This document shows positions 10,192-21,100 of a DNA stretch of 64,000 bases, piece after piece. The notes beneath the pieces are model-generated. The model searched no databases. It was not told where the DNA came from and saw only the letters and a program-made list of their open reading frames with translations. Each line of letters opens with the position of its first letter. Positions within the stretch are counted from its first letter, which is position 1. The stretch is taken from NCBI GenBank assembly GCA_903813345.2, contig CAIIXF020000006.1, positions 5,878,989 through 5,942,988 of the forward strand, read 5' to 3'. Origin of the DNA: Owenia fusiformis. Its lineage: Eukaryota > Annelida > Polychaeta > Sabellida > Oweniidae. A program made the position numbers and the translations under genes.

Positions 10192-10937
10192 TGGGGTGGG
10201 AATGTTGTCATCCTCCTTGTTATCTGTAAATTGGAATCAAAAGGAGTGATATGGAGAACTGAATTCAACAATGTTTTTCTCTGAAACCAATCATTGAAAA
10301 CATACTGTAAAAATGACTGATTGACAACAATTTAATGCGAAAAGTATTTTAAAATATTTTATATAACTGTTTTTGTTAACATTTTTTGTTTTTTAGTGAT
10401 TTTGTTTTTGCTCGATTCTACCAATTCTTGAGAATGAAATAAAATGTCTTTCCGAACCTTGTTGGTACAAAATAGCATATACAACATGTTTTTAGACCTC
10501 TCAATATTATAGTTATACAATTTCTGGTTGATTTTAAAAAAGTATTCAAAAAATTAAAACAAAATCCCCCCAAAATAGATAAAAATCAAGATAAACATTA
10601 TTTCATTAACAAGATATTTTTTTAAATCAACCAAAATTTCCTTTGTAGAATTACAATATTGAGAGACCTAAACATGTTGTGTTTATGTCGTTTTGTTCCA
10701 ATGAGGTTCGGAAAGATGTTTCATTTCACTCTGGAAACATGATACCAAGAACAAAACAAGTGTTTGATGTGTTTTCTAAAACAATATAGATGAAAGTATA
10801 CATATTTTTTTCAAATTATATTGTTTCAAAAGATGACCATTGAATTGACAATGTGTAAAATATTCAGAATTTTTTTATGACTGGTTTAAGAGAAACGTGT
10901 GTTCAAAAAGGTCGCCATATCGATACCCACCCTTTGT
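10192..10937. mobile_element. Long foldback element (about 745 bp)
   Basis: The left part (10192-10545) and right part (10610-10937) are imperfect reverse complements. The best-matched segments are GAATGAAATAAAATGTCTTT at 10433-10452 against the GATGTTTCATTTCACTC segment near 10714-10730, and ACAACATGTTT...CCTCTCAATATT against AATATTGAGAGACC...AACATGTTGT. Homology is visible out to GGGTGGGAAT on the left and the complement of ATACCCACCC on the right. It has no coding frame and is a typical foldback/long-TIR non-autonomous DNA element. Confidence 0.7.
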
Positions 10938-11180
10938 TTAGCTAAGATGCATTGAAACCCTTCCTTCCTACTAAACTATAGTATTTATACAAAAAATGCC
11001 TCGATCCCCATATCATAGCTGACAAATCGTTCGATCAAATAAATGGCACTGTTTGGAGCATTGAACACCTCGCCATAACATGATTGACTCCCAAGGTGGT
11101 AATAAATATGAAGATGGAGTGACTGATCGAAATCCTGTATAAGTTCTGTGTATGAAGAGGTCTCGTGATCAACGTAAATA
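10938..11180. other. Non-coding spacer
   Basis: Nothing recognised. Confidence 0.4.
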
Positions 11181-11488
11181 TACACTGCACTGCTTGGTTG
11201 AGTCGAACGAAGCATTTTGTAATGAAGGTTAGCGAAAAAATTGTCTCCACACTGGCTTTATCCAACCCCAACGAAGCAATTTTTTGGTGTTACACTGCAC
11301 TTATAAAATGCTTCGTTGCGCGTGCACATTACTCATCTGCCCCGCCCACTTATATATTAATATTCTTATTATTTTAATATAATTCAATGATAATAACTTT
11401 TAAACTTTATTTTAACAATTCAACAAGTGTGGACACATTTCTTTGCTTACCTTCGTTACAAAAATACTCAGCTCAACCCAGCAGTGTA
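11181..11488. mobile_element. Short TIR element, TACACTGC...GCAGTGTA
   Basis: The left end TACACTGCACTGCTTGGTTG and the right end (complement reads TTACACTGCTGGGTTGAG) are inverted. Homology continues inward for about 75 bp to TCCACACT on both sides. Related GAAGCATTTTGT/AAAATGCTTCG pieces occur inside. No coding capacity; a MITE-like element just upstream of the ASMT-like gene. Confidence 0.65.
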
Positions 11489-12091
11489 ACAGGTACCACT
11501 GGCTCAAAATTGTCATTGAAACCCTAAAAATGTGCTGATAGGACAAGTAGGATATGTACTTTAAACAATTGTAATTCTATATCAGGGTCATAGGGTCATG
11601 TAATTTAGGACTAAAATATCTTGGGGACGCAATACGTTACCTTTTATACGTGCTCTCATATGATATATGAGCGGACAAGAAATGTTGTTTTTGGGTACAA
11701 GAATGAATTGCTTTCTAAACGTACCTCTCCACGTACGAGCAACATGATGTTGGTTTAAAAATGTTTTAAAGTTTTTGGCACTTTGCATTTACAGACAAAA
11801 TCAAAGTTCATAAAGATATCGTATCAATAAAACATTTAACACAATGAGTATCCTTGTTTTAGTCCAAAAAGTAATATAAGGACAGTTAGTCCACTACATT
11901 GTGCTGTCTCAGGGTCCTTGCAATAAATATGTAATTAATTAAATTGGGTCAAAGAGACTATACTTTTTAATGATAAAGTCACAAGTCAAATTTTACAGCC
12001 TTTTTAGCAAGAGAACGCAAGGTGCATAGGCCACTCTTAGGAGAACGTTGACAACTTGACTAAACCTTACTTTATAAGTATATCTATAACA
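11489..12091. other. Region upstream of the ASMT-like gene
   Basis: About 600 bp before the start codon should contain the promoter and 5' UTR. I see no clear TATA box, initiator or conserved site. TTTATAAGTATATC at about 12070-12083 is AT-rich but only about 10-20 bases from the ATG, so it is more likely leader. Confidence 0.35.
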
Positions 12092-12160
12092 ATGGCTGCC
12101 ACAAACACCGAATACCCGGAATTGTTATATGAATACCTCAATGGCTTCATCAAGACATGG
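12092..12160 (+). CDS. ASMT-like exon 1 (residues 1-23)
   Basis: ATG at 12092 in the context AACAATGG, ending ACATGG before the donor GTGAGT at 12161. Encodes the first N-terminal helix; YEYLNGFIKTW aligns with the YLNDYANGF region of ASMT. Too short to be found as a stand-alone gene. Ends in phase 0. Confidence 0.88.
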
Positions 12161-15100
12161 GTGAGTGATTTTCAATTATCATTTTTTATTATTTATTACT
12201 TTGAAAAATATTGTGATGGGGATGAGACGAACAGGCATACTGTCAGTGTCTGACTTGAAATCAGTCAATATCTATATTATTAAAGTTTTTACGAACAGGT
12301 GGAGGGTTGAGTAATTTGCTTCAATCCAATTTACTGTAATTTAAAGTAGCAAATACTTTTATACAACATCACTGAAAAGAATGAAACTTATGGAGGAAAG
12401 TAAATAACATACATGCAATACAAGTTATTACTTATTAATACTGGATTGACACAGCTCAATATTTGCCACACGAGGCTTGTGCATTTCAAACAAAATTGTT
12501 AGCATAACACAACTGGTATTATTTTGCATGGCATAAGTCAACTGGTACCATTTTGCAACCATAATTCAACTGGTACCATTGTGTAAGCCTCATTGAACTT
12601 GTACCATTTTCATTTTTAAGCATAATTCAACTATCAACTGGTACCATTTTGTAGGCTTAATTCAACTTGTACCATTTTGTAAGCATAATTCAACTATCAA
12701 CTGGTACCATTTTGTAGGCTTAATTCAACTTGTACCATTTTGTAAGCCAAATTCAACTTGTACCATTTTGTAAGCATAATTCAACTATCAACTGGTACCA
12801 TTTTGTAGGCTTAATTCAACTTGTACCATTTTGTAAGCCTAATTCAACTTGTACCATTTTGTAAGCATAATTCAACTATCAACTGGTACCATTTTGTAGG
12901 CTTAATTCAACTTGTACCATTTTGTAAGCATAATTCAACTATCAACTGGTACCATTTTGTAAGCGTAATTCAACTGGTACCATTTTGCAACCATAATTCA
13001 ACTGGTACCATTTTGCAAGCATAATTCAACTTGTACCATTTTGTAAGCATAATTCAACGTGTACCATTTTGCAAGCGTAATTCAACTGGTACCATTTTGT
13101 AAGCATAATTCAACGTGTACCATTTTGCAAGCGTAATTCAACTTGTACCATTTTGCAACCATAATTCAACTGGTACCATTTTGTAGGCTTAATTCAACGT
13201 GTACCATTTTGTAAGCCTAATTAAAAAGGTACCATTTTGAAAGCGTAATTCAACTGGTACCATTATGCAAGCATAATCAAACTGATATGATTTTGTAAGC
13301 ATAAAACAACTAGTACCATTATGCAAGCATAATTCAACTGGTACCATTTTGCAACCATAATTCAACTGGTACCATTTTGTAAGCGTAATTCAACTGGTAC
13401 CATTTTGTAAGCATAATTCAACGTGTACCATTTTGCAGCGTAATTCAGCTTGTACCATTTTGCAACCATAATTCAACTATCAACTGGTACCATTTTGTAA
13501 GCCTAATTCAACTGTTACCAATATGCAAGCATAATTCAACTGGTACCATTTGTAAGCCTTATTTAACTGGAATCATAATGCAAGCATAATTCAATTGATA
13601 TTATTTTGCAAGCATAATTCAACTGGTACCATTTGTAAGCCTTATTCAACTGGGATCATAATGCAAGCATAATTCAACTGATATCATTTTGCAAGCATAA
13701 ATCAACTTGTACCACTTTGTAAGCATAATTTAACTGGTACCATTTGCAAACAGGGAGATTTTCAGACAATTTGATTGAAAAGAATATTACTTTGATTCAC
13801 GAGCCAACAGTGAATTGTAGCAAATTATCAAATAATTTTTGTCTACATTCATTCTTCTCGTACAGGTCGAAATCGATGAACCGTACCGTGCGTGGATATT
13901 TTGGCTCATATTGATTTGTATGTCCTGGAATGTAAACAAATAAATTGCTTCCTAGTCATCTATGGGGAAGTGGTCTTCAATCGAGAGATCCTAGGGTTAT
14001 AAGAATGTGCTATGAAATCGCCCATAAGCACCCACACCCCAGAATATGATATAATGTTATTAATCATTCAAGGGGTACTTTGTACTTCGTAGTTCGTACT
14101 TGTGGAGGTTTCACTATCATTTCACTTCAAATAGAGATATACATCATCTTCTGACAATACAACAGTTTAAACTTAGACCTGGGAAATTTAAGACCACTAT
14201 TGGACAGTTTTCTATTGGTAAAAAGGGTCCTGATACCCTTGAATAATCTTTCGAATGATGCTGCTATCAACAAATTCAACTTATAAATACAAAAGTAAAT
14301 TGAAGAGACTTGAGGTCATGATGCCATATTATAAACCGTGTTACTTGTATATGCCATACAATAGGCTAAGTATGCTATACATTTTGAAACTTAACCATAA
14401 AATTATGTATGAAATTACGTACTTAGATTTGGGGGATTTTGATAAAGTTGATATTGGTATATTATCTTCATTCTGGCACAATGTAATTACTATTTTGAAA
14501 ATTCTTACCAAAGGGGAAGACAGGCTATCGACAGGGGGTATGGTAGGCGACTTGTATCAATTCATTTTGTAAATTCCTACTTTGTGGATAATTTCCACTT
14601 CGCCCTATCATGTTATGTTTATGGAAGATTCGCCAATTTTAGTATATCAGTCGACATTAGATAGAATGATTATGTGAAATAATCATGAAATAAGCTTTTC
14701 CCAAAGCTTTTCACAAAGTGATCAGGAACATGAAGGGCAGAAATAATATTATGAATGATTTCAATTTGTAAAATAACTCAATGTTCTTTAGATGTGACAA
14801 TGTCAGTAATGGACTGAGTAGTTTAGCATGACCTTAATACAATAAAGGTATGTACATGCAATACAATCAGCTGAACTGATAAAAACTGTGTTAAAGAACT
14901 CGTACAAGGTTAAATGGTCATCTGGAACTAAATGACTGATAACACAAGCGCGCATCATGCCATAAATAGCAACATATAACAAGATTACGATTCGCAAAAC
15001 TAATTAATTAAACTAGATCAAAAATTATGTTACAATTATAAATGACTATGTTGTCGTTACAAGTGTCATAACTGTCACAATTATCTCATCATATCTCTTT

Positions 15101-18100
15101 TTATCAATTTTTGAGACACTTAGGGCAGAAAGTCGAGATACTCTACACATCTTTTCTCAGGGTAATTATTAAGAATGTATTAGAACATCCAATTGGGTTA
15201 GTGTTAAAGTCGGTGTTAACGTGACGTAGTTATCATTGCTACACGGGTTCTCAACGCAATACACTGAATAGAACATACAAATACAATAGTGACCTAATTC
15301 CTCATACTTACTTTCAAAGTCGATACCAGCCAGATGCCCATACATACTCAACTAGACAATATAATCAAGGGGCAGTTAGTCCTATTTTTGATGATTCCCA
15401 TCTACCCGATTACCTTAATGAGTATTAGACACATACATTCTTGGTAGATATCACCACAAACAGGAACAGTACTGGAGTGAATGATGCTGTAGCATTTTAA
15501 TTCCATCTAGGCTCTCATACATTTAAACCAGGGATCCATTTGGGCATTTTTAAACGAATAGATGTTCGAGTAAATTCTTGAGAAGTGCGTAAGACTTTGC
15601 GTAAGACCTTGTGCTTATAATTTGTTTGACATGATGAATGACACATTTTATATCAGCTGAACTTGTCATGTGATGACAATTTATCACTTAGATCATATTG
15701 GTAATTTATTACTGCACTTACACGAAAAACTCTGCTAAAGTAACTTAAAAATCGTTTCTAAAGGGTCAAGTGTTTTACTTGTTTTTCGAAAAGGCTTTCA
15801 TGCACTTTCATGATTTTGATATAGAATATATACAGTGGAAGTGTACATGTGTCGGCGCATTTCGGATATACACGAACCTGTGTTCATTAAAAGTCTTTCG
15901 TCTATTGGTTGTCACAAACATGATTTGATATTTAAACGTGCTGCCAGGGAAGCACTTGATTGGGAAGTGTAAGATCGTTCCGGTAAAATGAAGATTTAAC
16001 TATTTTGCATGTTTCGAACAATGAGGACAGAACATACTATTTGGGATTGAAAAGATTTTGATTTCGCTCGGGAGAAATGGTATAAATCCGGTTAATGCGG
16101 TTTATTTTAATCCGTCACGATTAATTCAATTCAATTAATTTGAGTAAACATTTTTAAAATCATTCAAAATAGTAAGCTTTGAATTTAAAAAAAAAAAATT
16201 GCGTGAGACCCCCCACGGGGGGAGGGTGGGAACTTGATACGCAATATTGCCCTGGGATTAGGAATTTGGTGCAGAATTTCGTCCCGGGAGTGGGGAATTC
16301 GATTTACATGTACCTGCTGGGAGTGGGGAGCTGCTAAAATTAAGGTCTGTTGCCAGAGAATAATAAAGGATTGTTCCTCTGATTTTCGAAAAGTCTCAGT
16401 TCGAATGGGAAACTGTAGATTCAGTCACAGTATTCTGCATAAAGTAGAAGTTATATTTTCATGATATTTTGAACTTCTTAAATATTGGACTTGGATGAAC
16501 AGTTCTTTCAGAGTTTTTCATTATTCAATTTCTTTTGCAAAATGAAAAATCACCACACATGATTTCTGTTGCATTGCCCAATAGAATATTCCCATACGAT
16601 AGGAATTACTTTACAATAATAAGACAAGTTAACAAGGCAGTTAATGTTAATGTATGCCGAGTTTTAAATATCAATCCATTTGAATTTGAAATTTTGGTGC
16701 AGAGTGAATAAAAATGGTGAGCCCATTTTAACTTGGAATCAAAGATTACTCCAAGAACATTAACATGCTTTAGCTAGTTTACCATTTCTAAAAGTTAATC
16801 ATTTGATTTCATTTCAAAGTTGTAAATTTCGTTCACTTTTTTTGTCAAAAATCAGTAGTTTTTGGCTACATACGTCTTAATCTATCAAATGTCATAAACC
16901 CTATCTCGTATTTGTGCTCATAGACTTATGCCGGCTTTTAATGACAAGAGGTCAATGTGTTTCATGAAACACGTCTGTAGTGTTATGTTATGTCAAGTCA
17001 TGTCATGTCAAGTCAAGTCATGTCATGTCATGTCATGTTGTGGTATGTTATGTTATGATTGTTTTGCTATGTTATTTTATGTTTTGTCTTGCTATGTTAT
17101 GTTGTGTTTGTTATGTTGTGTTATGTTATGCTATGTTATGTTATGTTATGTTATGTTATGTTATGTTATGTTATGTTATGTTATGTTATGTTATGTTTGT
17201 TTTGACATGTTATGTTGTGTTATGTTTTGTTATGTTACAGTATGCTATGTTATGTTGTGTTGTGTTTGTTGTGTTATGCTTGTAATGTTACATTATGTTA
17301 TGTTATGTTATGTTATGTTATGCTTGCTATATTATGTTATGTTATGTTATGCTTGCTATGTTATGTTGTGTTATGTTATGTTTGTTATGTTATGTTATGT
17401 TTGTTATGTTATGTTTTAACCCCGTTCTTTTCCTTAATGTGTACATGTTTTGTTTGTGTTTTGTCTCGTATGTTTATTATCACTGTGGTTCCCTCAACCG
17501 CTCATTATTATCTTCATGCGTTGTGTGTTTGAATCTATCACTTACTGCAATAATTTCTACATTCCGTTATTCTTTACAGTCTCTTGTTGCGGCTGTTGAT
17601 TTGAAGATCTTTGACCACCTAGAGGGAGCTGGTAAACCTCTGAAGGCAACCGAAGTAGCCAAAAACCTTGAACTTAATGCACCTTACACAAAGCGCTTCC
17701 TTGACGTTCTCACAGCCATGAAACTTGTCAAGAAAAACTCAGAAGAAGGTAAAATCGTCAAAATCAGCATTAATATCTCCCCAGTTCAAATAACAATAGT
17801 TTGTTCAGTCAAGGCCAGTAAATACCATTTTGTCAAATCGAATTGATATTTACCTTTACTAATAGCCTAAAATGATCTCAGGTTTACAATTTGTGGTTTC
17901 AGAAACCTATACGAATGAGCCGTTAAGCTCTAAATATCTTGTCAGATCCAGTCCCGATTGTATGGCAGGGGCAGCAGTTTACGAGCGCACAATAGAGATA
18001 CCAACACAGGCTTGGCTCGCTAATGCTATCAGAACAGGTAATTTCAATAGCGCCATCTTCACACGAGAATACTATACTAGTATCCTGACAAGTCAGATAC

Positions 18101-21100
18101 CCTTGTCACAAATGGCGGCCAATTGCAAAATTGTTTACCGATACTGTAAACCTTGTTGAGGTATACACTTTTGCCAGTTGACCGAATAGAGAGGTTAACA
18201 ATTGTTTTGTTAGTCTGAAGAATATAATAATTGGAAGGATATACATTATTATCGAATATCACGTGAACATGTATTTGATAAGTGTAGGTATCATATTTTA
18301 GCAAAAAATTCCCCAAACCGTCGAATATTTGTAATTTTTTCACAACTTATTTTTTCAAATTCTTTCAAAATTAAAAAAAGTTCAACATTTAAAAAACATT
18401 TTTTTCAAAGGTAGCGGTCAACAGTACCTAGTAGCAGTCAACAGTACATATGTTTGACCGCTCATCAACCAATCAGAATTGAGTATTTAAATTGAGGTAC
18501 TAACAATTAAATATGTTCTACCATCGAAATAACGCCTTTAATTTTACCAATCAAAATATGACACGGGACAACGGATGCTGTATTTCAGATCTATCCTTTC
18601 TCTGTTAATGTTTTGAAATCCAGATTCCGTTGTCATTGACGATATGGAAGATGGTATATTGTAGCAATTCACGACCACATTTAATCAACATTGGCATTTC
18701 ATATAATATGTTATCACAAGAGCTTAATACATGCACAGAATTAGCGACAATAAAGTCCCATGAAATGAGAACCAGCAAGTGATTGAAGAGTCGAAGCGAT
18801 GGTTATGTCCACCATTTGTGACAATGGTATCTGACTTTACCGTCGCCAGGGTTTTCCGTTGTGATTTTGCATAGTCTCCTGTGTAACTCTACTGTGACTC
18901 ACTGAGTGAGTGGTGTCAATTAACCGCTTGAGCATTAACCGGTTAACCGGGGGTTTTTACCGGTTAAAGTCGGTTAACCGGCGGGAAATTTGAACTGATA
19001 ATTTCAAATGAAATCTTCATCTTCGATCTTGAAAGTTGAAAAAAATTGGAAAAATGATATATCGGCGTTTATTTTTTACGTTCGTCAAGCTTTACGCTAT
19101 TCTATGTAAGTAAGCGCGGGAAAGCAATGTGGCAGGGATTAAAGTTGCTGATTGGATGTTTGTAAGGAATTATCGAACCTATCACATGTATGAGTAGCTC
19201 ACATGAAACTGACCTTGAAAAACAAACAGATTAAAATGCAAAGTAAGCGCGGGAAAGCAATGTGGCAGGGATTAAAGTTGCTGATTGGATGTTTGTAAGG
19301 AGTTATGGGACTTATGACATGTATGAGTAGCTTACGTGAAACTGACACCATAAAACCAAACGGATTAGCATGCAAAATAAGCGCGGGAAATAACAGAATT
19401 ATACACGGTCAACTAACCGCCCTTAAAAACTCAGACCGGTCAAGGCATTATCGGCGGTTAACCGGTTAACCGGTTAATACTTGACACCTCTAGTTAAGTG
19501 ACTGTTGTGGTGGGGTTTCAAGGAAAGGAAAAACTATGATCTCGGTAGCAGGAAAGATTTAAGTAACTTGCACACGATTGTTTAAATGGTCCTGTACCAT
19601 ACCATTTTCGAAATGATTCTTTTAAGAGAGTGGAAATACTGATGGGGGTCATGGGGGGGGGGGCTTGAAAGACGTTTTAGGCGAGATTATCTTCAGTTCT
19701 ATATTTTGATTTTACTAATAACTTAACTTAAACTATAGCTTGTCAACCCCAATACATACATTAGCTAAATAATTGTGATCGTCCTCATACATACATAAGT
19801 TAAATATAGGTGGTCGTCCTCAATACATACAAAATTCAAATAACTAATAAGCTAAATATGGGAGGCTTTCCTAAATTAATGTAAGTATTATTGTCCTCTA
19901 TACATACAGAATTTAAATATGGGTCGTCTTCCTTAAAACACACAAAAGCTAAATATGGGTCATCGTCGTCTACACATACATAACTTTAATTTAGCTGCTC
20001 GTCCTCAATACATACATTATTACCACCTTACCGGGCCAGTTCTAGGGGTTTTAGTGCTAGTTTAGAAGGCATTCATTTTACTATATGTACCTGAGAAATG
20101 TGTGACGTCATAGTGGTGGTCCATATGGACCGGTCTAGAATATATTCTGGACCGGCAATCTTTCCCCGGGAAATTAGATATCGTTCAGTGCGTAAGATTT
20201 TCTTGCTATTTCAGACCTGGTCGTTAACGGTGGTAATAATACTAATAACGTCATTTCTGCGAGCAATATAGTGAAATATTGGACCTTGGGCCTTCGGCCC
20301 TTGGTCCAATATTTCACTATATTGCCCTTAGTACTATTAATTAAATATGAGTGGTCGTCTTCAATATATACATAAGTTGAATATGGGTGATTGTCCTCTA
20401 TACATATAGAAGTTAAATATGGGTCGGCTTCCTAGATACACACATAAGCTAAATATGTGTGATTGTCCTCTATACATACAGAAGTTAAATATGGGTCGTC
20501 TTCCTTAATACATACATTTAGCTTAATATGGGTCATTGTCCTCTATACAAGTCAAAGTTATACAATATAAGTTAAAGATAGCTGGTCACCCTCAATACGT
20601 ACGGAAGTTCAATATGGGTCGTCTTCCTAAAAACGTGCATAAGCAAAATATGGGTCATGGTCCTCTATACATCCAAAGCTTAAACATGCAAAAAATTACC
20701 ATATTCGTGAAGTGAGATGTTACATATCAAATATACAACTGCAAGTATCTCAATATGTATTTTACAACTTGTGTTCTTATAATTTGTACTTTTATATACT
20801 ATTTGTATTTTGATGATTTGTATCTATATTTGCATCATATATCATTAGGTGATAGCCAACTTGAGAATGCTATTGGTGTCCCAGCCGACAAAATCTTTGA
20901 TACGGAGATCGGTTGTTACAAAACTCCTCAGGAACAATATGAATTTATAGACGGACAGGAAGGCATAGCTATCGGTATGACCAATAAATGCCTAACTTCA
21001 TTTGATCTCAGTGAGTTCAAAACTGCAGTAGATGTTGGTGGTAAGTAAACTGATTATTGGCCTATCCAGTTGGAAATATGTTTTTTTAAATGTCTTATAA

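Larger units (their letters stand above)
19740..20690 (+). repeat. Degenerate tandem array, ~36-38 bp unit, ASMT-like intron 3
   Basis: The core reads TAAATATGGGTCGTC then TCCTCTATACATACA, repeated with much variation on both sides of an insertion at 20016-20340. The flanking units are related, so the insertion entered a pre-existing array. Confidence 0.8.
18038..20848. other. ASMT-like intron 3
   Basis: A 2.8-kb intron made mostly of repeats: the hAT-like element at 18908-19492 and the ~37-bp array at 19740-20690 with its inserts. From 18038 to 18900 I see only AT-rich sequence and a short duplicated (G/C)AGTCAACAGTAC near 18417-18447. An 11-G run lies at 19653-19663. Confidence 0.6.

Noticed and set aside
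12821-13024. Open frame MYHFVSLIQLVPF...
   Set aside because: Produced by the minisatellite itself.
12501-13748. CRISPR-like array of regular repeats
   Set aside because: Units are contiguous without unique spacers, vary in length, and lie in an animal intron; the same holds for 45800-47465.
14255-14572. 105-codon open frame in ASMT-like intron 1
   Set aside because: No recognisable domain, no splice context, AT-rich composition like the surrounding intron.
16928-17846. Long Cys/Tyr/Val/Met open frames
   Set aside because: They are three-frame translations of the TATGT microsatellite, which contains no stop codon in these frames.
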